This document shows, piece after piece, positions 26,350 through 33,650 of a stretch of 50,605 nucleotides of DNA. The notes beneath the pieces were generated by a model that worked only from the letters and a program-made list of their open reading frames with translations, made no database searches and was not told the origin of the DNA. The DNA lies in NCBI GenBank assembly GCA_938041555.1, contig CALIAC010000037.1, forward strand, positions 1-50,605, read 5' to 3'. Position 1 is the first letter of the stretch, and the number at the start of each line of letters is the position of its first letter. The position numbers and the translations under genes were made by a program. The stretch comes from an uncultured Candidatus Saccharibacteria bacterium. Its GTDB lineage: Bacteria; Patescibacteriota; Saccharimonadia; Saccharimonadales; Saccharimonadaceae.

Positions 26350-27120
26350 TTACAGCTTCGTCATAATCTCCGCCCCTGTCTCAGTGATGAGGACGGTGTG
26401 CTCGAAGTGGGCAGCCAGACTACCATCGCGGCTGTAGATTGTCCAGCCATCGCCAGCAGTGTCGCTGTAGATAGCGCTACCACCGAGGGTAGCCATCGGC
26501 TCGATGGCAATGGTATCGCCAGGCTGGAGCAGCGGGCCAGTGCCTTTGCGACCATAATTAGGCACGTCGGGTGGCATGTGCATCTCGAGACCCACACCGT
26601 GCCCCACCAGCTCGCGAATAATCCCAAGGCGGCCCCTTTGTAGCACAGCTTCCACCGCTGCACCAATGTCGCCAGTGCGCACTGGCCCTTTGATCGCGTC
26701 AATGCCAGCATAGAGACTGCGCTCGGTAGTGTGGAGTAGGTGCTTAATAGCCCCAGTAGGTGCGTCATCCACCACCATAGTAAAGGCGCTATCTGTCTTC
26801 ATCCCGCGGTAGGTAATGACGAGATCGAAGCTGACGACATCGCCCTGCTGCAAGATATAATCGCTTGGCACACCGTGGACGATCGCTTCGTTCGTGCTAA
26901 TACAAATCACCCCAGGGAAGTTCACCTCTGGGGTTTTGTAGGTTGGCTCAGCACCATAGGCAGCAATCCGCTCTGCCGCGAAGGCATCGATCTGCTTCTC
27001 ACTTACCCCGGCATGGACAAATTGACGGATATCAGCAAAAACCTGCGCCAGGCGCTTACCCCCTTCGCGCATTGCCTCGAGCTGCTCGGGCGTCTTGATG
27101 CCAGTGATTAGTTGGGCCAT
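26350..27120 (-). CDS. map: Methionine aminopeptidase, type I
   Basis: 256 residues. Removes the N-terminal methionine after deformylation. The metal-binding pattern is intact: H in EAIVHGVPSD, D in VSFDLVITYRGMKTDSAF, H in VGHGVGLEMHM, E in TIAIEPMATLG and E near HFEHTVLIT. There is no N-terminal zinc-finger extension, as in bacterial type Ia enzymes. Its start overlaps the adk end by 13 nt; the adk-map pair is common beside ribosomal protein genes in bacteria, but here it stands apart from the main ribosomal cluster. Confidence 0.97.
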   Translation of the reverse strand: MAQLITGIKTPEQLEAMREGGKRLAQVFADIRQFVHAGVSEKQIDAFAAERIAAYGAEPTYKTPEVNFPGVICISTNEAIVHGVPSDYILQQGDVVSFDLVITYRGMKTDSAFTMVVDDAPTGAIKHLLHTTERSLYAGIDAIKGPVRTGDIGAAVEAVLQRGRLGIIRELVGHGVGLEMHMPPDVPNYGRKGTGPLLQPGDTIAIEPMATLGGSAIYSDTAGDGWTIYSRDGSLAAHFEHTVLITETGAEIMTKL

Positions 27121-27659
27121 GCGTGCATTACCTCGTCATAAATCCGGTCGTGCACTTCGCCCGCGGTGCCAGTCCCATCGAGGTGGATGATCTTTACCCC
27201 AGCCTCAGCAAAGATACCAAGTACTGGGTACATCTTTTGGCGGTAGATGGCCATGCGACGCGCAATCGTCTCGGGTGTATCCTCCATTCGGCCTCGCTTG
27301 GCTAAGCGGCGCATGATTTCTTGCTCCGGCACTTCCAGTACCACCACAAGGTCGATATTATCACCAGTGCGCGCCAGGTGGTCATCGAGCCAGGCAGCCT
27401 GCTCCTTGGTGCGTGGAAATCCATCAACGATAATATTTTGGTAATGCTTGCGGTACGCCTCTTGCACCGCATGATCGAATACTTGATAGGTCAGCTTATC
27501 ACTCACCAGCTCACCAGCCTTAAGTGTAGCGATCACCGCTGGGTCGGTGCTCTGGCGCAGCATCTCACCCGTCGAGAGCCACTTCCACCCCTGGCGTACT
27601 GCCAGCATCTGCCCTTGCATACTCTTACCGGCACCAGTTGGGCCAAACAAAAGAATCAT
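27108..27659 (-). CDS. adk: Adenylate kinase
   Basis: 183 residues. Transfers phosphate between ATP and AMP. The P-loop is GPTGAGKS; the AMP-site motif is DGFPRTKEQA; the LID region is short (LAKRGRMEDTPETIARRM) without zinc cysteines, which makes this a short-form kinase. The P-loop has a serine and methionine (KSMQG) where KGTQ is common. It overlaps map downstream and is separated from yqeY by a 66-nt AT-rich gap. Confidence 0.96.
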   Translation of the reverse strand: MILLFGPTGAGKSMQGQMLAVRQGWKWLSTGEMLRQSTDPAVIATLKAGELVSDKLTYQVFDHAVQEAYRKHYQNIIVDGFPRTKEQAAWLDDHLARTGDNIDLVVVLEVPEQEIMRRLAKRGRMEDTPETIARRMAIYRQKMYPVLGIFAEAGVKIIHLDGTGTAGEVHDRIYDEVMHAWPN

Positions 27660-27725
27660 CTGTGCCTCCTTGTTATTATGTGGTTATCGTTATTATTGAG
27701 AAAAATTATTGCTCGTGTCATAAAA

Positions 27726-28184
27726 CTACGGGGCAAGGGCACGTTGCACCAGTTGAGCAATCGCCCCACCGTCAGCTCGGTTACCCACCTTAGCCTTAAC
27801 GGCGCCAATCACCTGACCCGTCATCCGTGGATTATCTGCCCCAAGCTCGGCGATCGTCTGCGCTACCACCGCTTGCAGTTCTTCATCACTCAGTGGCTGC
27901 GGCAGGTAGTGCTGCAGCACTGCCATCTCGCGCTCCTCGGGCTCAGCAAGTTCAGGGCGACCATTGGTGCGATAGATTTCTGCGGCATCACGCCGCTTCT
28001 TCACCTCACGAACGATCACCTGCTCGACGGCAGCATCGTCCAGGCCAGTCTCGCGCACGCCCTGCTTCACCTCTTCATCAAGGATAGCAGCACCAAGGTT
28101 GCGCAAGGTGTCACCAACAAAACGATCGCCGCTAAGCAAAGCGGCTTTCATTTCGTCTTTGATACGCTGCTTGAGCGTCGTCAC
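27726..28184 (-). CDS. GatB/YqeY domain protein
   Basis: 152 residues. The YqeY domain is the C-terminal helical domain of amidotransferase GatB found as a separate protein. Matches include LKQRIKDEMKAALLSGD, AEPEEREMAVLQHYLPQPLSDEEL and the terminal QVIGAVKAKVGNRADGGAIAQLVQ. Its role is proposed to be tRNA-related but is not settled. GTG start immediately after the rpsU stop, so translation is coupled; rpsU-yqeY is a common bacterial gene pair. Confidence 0.93.
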   Translation of the reverse strand: MTTLKQRIKDEMKAALLSGDRFVGDTLRNLGAAILDEEVKQGVRETGLDDAAVEQVIVREVKKRRDAAEIYRTNGRPELAEPEEREMAVLQHYLPQPLSDEELQAVVAQTIAELGADNPRMTGQVIGAVKAKVGNRADGGAIAQLVQRALAP

Positions 28185-28400
28185 CTAGCGGATCCCCAGG
28201 CGAACTTTGGCCATCTTGTCAGCCTTACGCTGACGACGGGTAATCGCCTTCTTGCGGCGATCGGTCTTGCTGATTGGCTTGGCAAACCGCATCGATGCCC
28301 GTGCCTTTGCTAGCACACCGCTCTTCAACACTCGGCTGTTAAACCGACGGATGATGTTCTCATTCGCCTCGCGCTCGTCTTTTCGTGTTACTTGTACCAT
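28185..28400 (-). CDS. rpsU: Small ribosomal subunit protein bS21
   Basis: 71 residues. Basic bS21 protein with the core ENIIRRFNSRVLKSGVLAKA and a basic tail RRKKAITRRQRKADKM. The ATG at 28400 has GAGGAG upstream and a TATAAT-type -10 just before it; longer in-frame extension is not credible. bS21 helps in initiation on mRNAs with Shine-Dalgarno sites. In front of yqeY as usual. Confidence 0.95.
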   Translation of the reverse strand: MVQVTRKDEREANENIIRRFNSRVLKSGVLAKARASMRFAKPISKTDRRKKAITRRQRKADKMAKVRLGIR

Positions 28401-28604
28401 ATCGCTCCTCATTATAGCAGATGCGACAATTTTTGCAATTCTATCGCGCGCAAAGTTGTGCAAATTGCTGTGTCGCCCACAAAACCAGCCCTCAAACACG
28501 CCATACCCCTCACCACTCTAGTGCTAGCACAGATACTCTAGGGCTGAGCTATTGGGCTATTTTTGCTGGCGTATCGCTTGTCTCTGTATTATAATCAATC
28601 TACT

Positions 28605-29228
28605 ATGACACCTTCCTCACCATACCCACAGCAACCTCAGCAACCATACCCCCAGCAACAACCACCACAGCCATACGGGCAATACCCACAATACCCACCA
28701 CAACCACCTCAGCAGCTACAAAGCGCACCAGCGCCAATGCCACCAGCTTACTCACCCACAGCCATGCCACGCACCGGCTCATCATTTGGTACGGTTATGC
28801 GCTGGGTGGCTGCCGGACTGCTCTTTGCGCTGTTGGTATTGTATATCGTCATTGCCGCCATTTTTGGTATTCTCGGCGCGGCATACAGCTATGTTGTGTA
28901 TGCCAACTTTGGTATGCTGCCAATCCTGCTCATTGTTGCACCAGAACAAACAGAGGGCGATAGCAGTATGTCGCAGGGTCTATTCGTTACTGGTGGCATG
29001 CTCATTGTTAACCTATTTGAGATGATTGCCCACGCCACAATCGGGATGCTTGGAGGAGACTATACCACGCCAACTCATGTGATAGCACCAAACCTCTGGA
29101 ATGTCCCTTCTCATGAAGCAATTATCGCGTTGTGCCTCTACGCCTTCTTTATTACCGTATATGCCATTGCCTTTATCGTCAGTCTTGTGCTATTTTTGCA
29201 AAATCGCAAGCGTGGTATGTATCGCTAG
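28605..29228 (+). CDS. Membrane protein with proline/glutamine-rich N-terminus
   Basis: 207 residues. The first ~60 are low complexity (PQQPYPQQQPPQPYGQ and similar), probably a disordered cytoplasmic tail. Four hydrophobic segments follow: WVAAGLLFALLVLYIVIAAIFG, YANFGMLPILLIV, LFVTGGMLIVNLFEMIAHA and LCLYAFFITVYAIAFIVSLVLFL. It ends in basic residues. No family is recognised beyond this common Saccharibacteria layout. TATAAT lies 9 nt before the ATG at 28605 and no Shine-Dalgarno is present, so the leader is at most a few bases. Confidence 0.75.
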   Translation: MTPSSPYPQQPQQPYPQQQPPQPYGQYPQYPPQPPQQLQSAPAPMPPAYSPTAMPRTGSSFGTVMRWVAAGLLFALLVLYIVIAAIFGILGAAYSYVVYANFGMLPILLIVAPEQTEGDSSMSQGLFVTGGMLIVNLFEMIAHATIGMLGGDYTTPTHVIAPNLWNVPSHEAIIALCLYAFFITVYAIAFIVSLVLFLQNRKRGMYR

Positions 29229-29646
29229 CGACTGATACTTATTTGCCTATTTTTGCACAAAATTGCAACAAATGTGCTACACTGTTATGAATAGTTTGTG
29301 ACGGGTGCTTTATTTGTAGCTACGAAGCGCACCACATCGATGGAGCGCCTCTCGTATCTCGAGAAGTATGGATGCCTCAGCCCAAATACTCGCTCTAATA
29401 TTGGGAGCCTAGAGCGAGTATTTGGTCGGAGGAAGCATAAGCGGTAGAAAGCGGAGCGCAAAAAACAGTGGTATCACACAGTCACAAGACAGCAAACCGG
29501 ACAAGAGTAGCATTGTCTATACCCCAGACCCAAGGACACTACTCTAGCAAATCGCGTCTTGTTTGTCAACCCCATCAGCCATGCGTGGCTCTCTTCTCTT
29601 CTACGCAGCTTATTTTCGACCAGTGCGAGTACCCTGTTGCTCTACA
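29229..29646. other. Gene-free spacer between convergent genes
   Basis: 418 nt with one remarkable perfect hairpin at 29382-29425 (listed separately). No ORF with protein-like composition. Confidence 0.6.
29382..29425. repeat. Perfect 16-bp inverted repeat
   Basis: CCAAATACTCGCTCTA at 29382-29397 and its exact complement at 29410-29425, with a 12-nt loop. No U-tract follows on either strand. The position between convergent genes would suit a bidirectional stop. Confidence 0.85.
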
Positions 29647-30075
29647 TTATGCTTCCTCCAATTTGCTTATGATTCGCTTGATACGCCGCTCATCCCCATG
29701 CGCTTTACCAGGGGTGGCGTAGACTTCGATAAGGATAATGGTGCTAGCAGCTCGAGCAGCCCGCGACGGTGGTGCATCACGAGGCAGTGTTCGCACCACT
29801 GCAAACACCAACCACACCGCCCGTCGATAGGCTGCTGTGTCGGTATCAAGACAGAACTGCACTACTGTGCACTGAGCAGTTTGCTGTATAATGGCCGCCT
29901 TGCCGCACGCAAAGAGCTGCTGGCGAAAATCCGCCACCACCGCCTCGCTTGGCTCAGCAAAAATGCGCACCAGCCGCGGCTTGACGCGCTCAATATCGGC
30001 TGGCAGCGTGGGAATGCGCTGTGCCAGCGTCTGGAGATCACTTGAGAATTCTGTTGCCTGCTTATAGATCATCAT
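29647..30075 (-). CDS. Probable toxin of a Panacea toxin-antitoxin pair
   Basis: 142 residues, starting inside the end of the antitoxin gene (14-nt overlap; the next ATG codon is an alternative). Basic protein with an N-terminal amphipathic region (TEFSSDLQTLAQRIPTLPADIERVKPRL) and a C-terminal IILIEVYATPGKAHGDERRIKRII that loosely recalls RelE/YoeB-type mRNA interferases, but I cannot place it firmly. The assignment rests mainly on context: a short basic ORF coupled to a Panacea-domain antitoxin, as in described pairs. Confidence 0.6.
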   Translation of the reverse strand: MMIYKQATEFSSDLQTLAQRIPTLPADIERVKPRLVRIFAEPSEAVVADFRQQLFACGKAAIIQQTAQCTVVQFCLDTDTAAYRRAVWLVFAVVRTLPRDAPPSRAARAASTIILIEVYATPGKAHGDERRIKRIISKLEEA

Positions 30076-30919
30076 CTGACTCGATTACAGAGGTAACGTC
30101 CGTCCGATAAAACGTGTCGCGGTAATCAATCGTCTGTCCATATTTCGCAATCACCCATGGCGCATCTTTGTAGGCAAGGTTGCTCAGTTCAGCAGCGCTC
30201 TTGCTCCCGAGGCGTTCTAGCTCGGCATCGATGTGCTTGATCTCGTTGGCACTGAGCTCGCTCAGCTCGGCATTCTTGAGCGGAAGGAACTTGCGCTGCT
30301 TGTGGCTAAAGTGCTTCGTCTCAATGACATCCAGCTCATCATGCGCCCGCATCTCATCGACCAAGACTTGCAAATCTGCAGCCGGCGCGGGCCCATAGGT
30401 CTCGTGCAGATACGCCAGGCCAGTAATGCTCTTGCCTGTGCGCTCGTAATAATCAAAATCGATGAAGTACAGCAGCCGATGTAGCACTGCCTCGCCCACA
30501 TTGGGCCGGGCACCAATCTTGCCCAGCGTATAGAGCAGCACCTGGCGTAGTTTGGTCGTGTGGAGTCGCGGGATAGCATCGCGCGACTGAGCAGCGGCGG
30601 GCTGGGCACCCTGCGCATCATCGTGGCGGTATTCGGCTGGTGTATCGCCCACATACAGTGCTGCATCGTCCGCCACCCGCCACGGACTGCGCTGAGCCTG
30701 CTGTGCAACAGTGTCCGTTATGGCAATGCCGCTAATCAATTCCTGCACGCCAACTTCGTAGTATTGGCTAATCTTCGTCAGCTCGCCAAGCTTTGGCTCG
30801 CGGCCACCATTCTCTAGCTTGATATACGTCGCGCGGGCAATCCCAACTGCATCGGCCACCGCCTGCTGCGAAAGCCCCGCATTGCCACGCAGTTGCCTAA
30901 TACTTGCCTCAAAACTCAT
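30062..30919 (-). CDS. HTH-Panacea (DUF4065) antitoxin
   Basis: 285 residues. Residues ~5-62 form an XRE helix-turn-helix (LRGNAGLSQQAVADAVGIAR and LENGGREPKLGELTKI). After a linker, ~95-240 match the Panacea/SocA-like domain: LLYTLGKIGARPNVGEAVLHRLLYFIDFDYYERTG-type sequence, with the Y-G-P-A-P turn and LVDEM. Such proteins neutralise varied toxins encoded next to them and autoregulate. The ribosome site is CAGGAAGG, and the promoter at 30954-30982 is good. The C-terminal 50 residues are acidic. Confidence 0.82.
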   Translation of the reverse strand: MSFEASIRQLRGNAGLSQQAVADAVGIARATYIKLENGGREPKLGELTKISQYYEVGVQELISGIAITDTVAQQAQRSPWRVADDAALYVGDTPAEYRHDDAQGAQPAAAQSRDAIPRLHTTKLRQVLLYTLGKIGARPNVGEAVLHRLLYFIDFDYYERTGKSITGLAYLHETYGPAPAADLQVLVDEMRAHDELDVIETKHFSHKQRKFLPLKNAELSELSANEIKHIDAELERLGSKSAAELSNLAYKDAPWVIAKYGQTIDYRDTFYRTDVTSVIESDDDL

Positions 30920-30953
30920 TGCGATTTGGTCCTTCCTGTTGCATCATGCCTCC

Positions 30954-30982
30954 ATTGTAGCGTACTTGCCAAAGTTATACAA
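30954..30982 (-). promoter_or_regulatory. Sigma70-type promoter of the toxin-antitoxin pair
   Basis: TACAAT (30954-30959) on the minus strand, 17-nt spacer, TTGTAT (30977-30982). The 5' leader is about 30 nt, with the ribosome site CAGGAAGG. Confidence 0.6.
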
Positions 30983-31185
30983 CCATTTTGTCTAATTTTG
31001 GAACATAGTACATTTGTGCGCATAATTACAGAAGTGGATATATAATAAAAAGATGCGAAGTATGTGTATATTCTGGCTAAAAATAGCATCACCAGCATTT
31101 CACGACATATATACTGGCTCAGATTCTTCCTGTCTATCCCCTCTTGTGTATGCGAAATCTGACCCATAATCCCACGAATACGCTA

Positions 31186-31296
31186 GCACCAATACACACC
31201 AAACCGAAAATGTTCCGGCCAGAATATATCACAGAGTTTGTCCGCTTGCTTGGTCGCTGGCCTCCAGATATTTTCTTGTTTAGCGTATATTGGTGC
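31186..31296. repeat. Core-and-arms repeat element, copy A
   Basis: Core 31203-31278 begins ACCGAAAATGTTCCGGCCAG and ends CCAGATATTTTCTTG. It is flanked by GCACCAATA (31186-31194) and TATTGGTGC (31288-31296), which are complementary. Internal pairs GAAAAT/ATTTTC and GGCCAG/CTGGCC allow a long stem. Located between the toxin-antitoxin promoter and the terminator of the next gene. Confidence 0.85.
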
Positions 31297-31415
31297 CGAC
31301 CTCTCGTTGTGTATCGTTTTGAGATTCATGTGCACATGGAGTGGAACTACACCTCTCATCTCCTATCTTTCACAATTTTGGTACAACGCCACACCATCTG
31401 CAAATAATACAAGTA

Positions 31416-31447
31416 GTAAAAAACCAGCCTTTGTAGCTGGTTTTGTT
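31416..31447 (-). terminator. Intrinsic terminator
   Basis: AAAACCAGCT...GGCTGGTTTT on the minus strand with further T following, 19 nt after the acidic-protein stop. Confidence 0.85.
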
Positions 31448-31465
31448 CTTTGCTTTTATAGGGTT

Positions 31466-32089
31466 TTATGCTGCCGCAGCCTCAGCATCCTCCCATGCGC
31501 TCTTGTCTGATGAGCTCGTTACACCGACTTCATGTCGATTACCCTGCCCAACAGCTGTTCGGCCGATCTCCACCACTGGTGCGAGTATACCATTCTCTTC
31601 ATTCTCTTCATTCTCTTCATTCTCTTCGTTTTTCTTATCCTCTTGCTGCTCGTGCTCCGCTGCCTGCAAAGCGTGCTCAATAGGCAGCAGCAAGCGCCGC
31701 TGTTCATTCTCGGGGAGTTCATCCGACAGAGGTACGTCGTGTGTAATCAATGCATCATCACTTAGCTCTAGCCCTCGAGCCTCAAGCTCTTGGATATAGC
31801 TCGCCGCAAGCGCGTCGCGGTAGAGCGCACTCTCTTGGTCGGCCAGTTGCTCACTCGCTGGCTGTGGTTTATTATCCGCACCATAGCCATACTCTTGCAA
31901 GAATGGTACCAACTGCTCCGCCCGGGCAGCCTGGGCGCTCGCCAGCTCTCGCACGTCCTCAGCAGTCATCTCCTCAGCTTTATTGAGCTGCCGCCACTGA
32001 GCACTCTCCAACAATGTAGCAGCAAGTGGCTGCAGTGCTTTTTCTGATTTTTGTGATTCTAGCGTATATATCGAACGAGGTTTTTCCAT
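31466..32089 (-). CDS. Acidic hypothetical protein with EEN repeats
   Basis: 207 residues, not recognised. Largely helical and rich in E, Q and A, with no hydrophobic segments. Residues ~152-165 are four tandem EEN triplets encoded by a 9-bp DNA repeat, whose number may vary between strains. The C-terminus (SSSDKSAWEDAEAAAA) is low complexity. An ATG at 32089 is the only practical start; no good ribosome site is visible. A terminator follows directly, so it is a single-gene unit. Confidence 0.65.
   Translation of the reverse strand: MEKPRSIYTLESQKSEKALQPLAATLLESAQWRQLNKAEEMTAEDVRELASAQAARAEQLVPFLQEYGYGADNKPQPASEQLADQESALYRDALAASYIQELEARGLELSDDALITHDVPLSDELPENEQRRLLLPIEHALQAAEHEQQEDKKNEENEENEENEENGILAPVVEIGRTAVGQGNRHEVGVTSSSDKSAWEDAEAAAA
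31592..31627. repeat. Four exact copies of a 9-bp tandem repeat
   Basis: ATTCTCTTC repeated four times on the plus strand, inside the acidic protein gene and in frame (EEN repeats). A candidate for strand-slippage variation. Confidence 0.9.
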
Positions 32090-32227
32090 GGGGTCTCCCG
32101 TGGGTTATGTGGTGGATGTTCTGTTGGTATGGTTTGTTTGCCCCCTACTATAGCACAGATGATCGGGTTGGCGCAAATCGGAGCATTTGCTACACTATCT
32201 GGTAAGAATCTAAAGCAAGGAGATACT

Positions 32228-32764
32228 ATGCCAGATGACACACCAACTCTACCGCACCCCTATACATATCGCACCGCATCCGTTGAGACGATGCTACAAG
32301 CTGTGGCTGACTTGACCAGTAAGTGGCCACAATCTTACAGAGAATTAGACGCGCAAGTGGCAACATACCCTAATATTACCTGCGTACCAGGTGGTGATCA
32401 TCCGCAATCTATCGGGTTATCCCTTGCTTCGCTCGAAGGCGGCAATGAAGACGATAGAGATGATCTGCACTTTAGTGGTGAGTATTATATGCTGCCAGCA
32501 AACACCTTCGACGCATACGAGACAGCCCTCGACGCGCGGTATGGCGAAGGAACAGAGATACAGCGCGACAAAGAGTGGACACACATCGAGTGGTATCTCA
32601 ATAACGGTGCGCGGGTGACGCTCTCGATAATCACATGGGATATTACCCTTATGCTTGAGGCACCTCACACGTGGGAGAGTATGGAAGATCTTGAGCGTCG
32701 CTACCATTCAGATATCGACCTTTACGACCCACGGCGCCAAACTCCACCAAGCGGTTACTACTAA
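32228..32764 (+). CDS. Hypothetical protein, 178 residues
   Basis: Not recognised. Soluble and acidic, no membrane segment. Motifs such as GGDHPQSIGLSLASLEGGNED and WTHIEWYLNNGARVTLSI suggest a compact mixed fold. AAGGAG precedes the ATG at 32228 with good spacing; the ORF extends upstream without support. An extended -10 TGCTACACT lies near 32188-32196 and the gene is divergent from the acidic-protein gene. It ends 85 nt before the stop of the convergent PGDYG-like gene. Confidence 0.65.
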   Translation: MPDDTPTLPHPYTYRTASVETMLQAVADLTSKWPQSYRELDAQVATYPNITCVPGGDHPQSIGLSLASLEGGNEDDRDDLHFSGEYYMLPANTFDAYETALDARYGEGTEIQRDKEWTHIEWYLNNGARVTLSIITWDITLMLEAPHTWESMEDLERRYHSDIDLYDPRRQTPPSGYY

Positions 32765-32848
32765 AAACGCTACACAAGGCAAAGGAGCCAGTCGCTATTG
32801 ACCCCTGTTAATAATCGGCTCACTTAGCGATAAATGAGCACACCTTCT

Positions 32849-33418
32849 CTACCGTTCACTCAGCCGATATGTCTGAGCAAAGGCAGCCGCCTCGATGATA
32901 TAGCGGTCGCCATTGATTTGGCTTTCCACCAGCCAGCAATCTGCTTCGCCATGCTGCTGGCCGCCCCACGGCGCATCGATGACGATCTCGCGGCCAGTGG
33001 GGTTGGGCATGGCTTTGATCTGATTCTTGGGCAGATACGCGCCAGGCACCACCGCACCATCCTCACCACGCAGCGGCTCGTACAGGGCAGCAAAATCCGC
33101 TGCCGCAATACTATAGCGCTCACCTTCTGGTCCGGTGATGATGGCATCGCCCACCTCGGCAATGTTCTCCGTCTCTACATACTGCTGGCCATCCGCCCGT
33201 GCGAAGCTGGTAGTCAGGGCTTGCCGCTCGGTAGCGAACTCCGGCCGCACCGCTACGCTTGGGTCAGCAATTTTGGTGTAGGTGTCGGTAATAGCGCTAA
33301 AGTCGAGCGTGCTGGTATCGAGGTAGAGGGGTGGCACTGCGTCAGTCTCCTGGGTTAGTTCTGGTGGTAGTATAGCTGGTTTGGCATCGTGTGTCGATAT
33401 TGCGGTGCGCTCATGCAT
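32849..33418 (-). CDS. PGDYG-like hypothetical protein
   Basis: 189 residues. Two related segments are visible, VGDAIITGPEGERYSIAAADFAALYE (~88-115) and the later EADCWLVESQINGDRYIIEAAAFAQTY (~158-185), resembling duplicated PGDYG-type domains that I associate with small beta-rich proteins of unknown function. This is a weak recognition. No signal peptide or membrane helix. The ATG at 33418 has no clear ribosome site. Single gene between convergent and unrelated neighbours. Confidence 0.55.
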   Translation of the reverse strand: MHERTAISTHDAKPAILPPELTQETDAVPPLYLDTSTLDFSAITDTYTKIADPSVAVRPEFATERQALTTSFARADGQQYVETENIAEVGDAIITGPEGERYSIAAADFAALYEPLRGEDGAVVPGAYLPKNQIKAMPNPTGREIVIDAPWGGQQHGEADCWLVESQINGDRYIIEAAAFAQTYRLSER

Positions 33419-33555
33419 GAGTGGTGTTCCTATCGTTATAATTGATAAGAACCCATATTGCTCTCTCTCTCTCGATTTGTCAATATATTTATGTAATGGG
33501 AGAGGTTTTATTGCAAACTACGCTACCCTGCCTTCAAAACCTCACCGCCAACTCT

Positions 33556-33584
33556 CAAGAAAAACACCCTCAAACGAGAGCGTG
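33556..33584 (-). terminator. Probable terminator of recJ
   Basis: On the minus strand ACGCTCTC pairs with GAGGGTGT (8 bp with wobbles), followed by TTTTCTT, about 70 nt after the recJ stop. Confidence 0.6.
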
Positions 33585-33650
33585 CTTTAGAATAATTAGA
33601 ATCTTTGGCTTTATAAATCCGTAGTGTCGAGCACTACCAGCTATGCAACA

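Noticed and set aside
27321..28313. 330-codon ORF opposite adk, yqeY and rpsU
   Set aside because: It spans three recognised genes on the other strand and has no motif.
30916..31167. 84-codon ORF upstream of the Panacea antitoxin
   Set aside because: It covers the mapped promoter and leader of the antitoxin gene and has no ribosome site.
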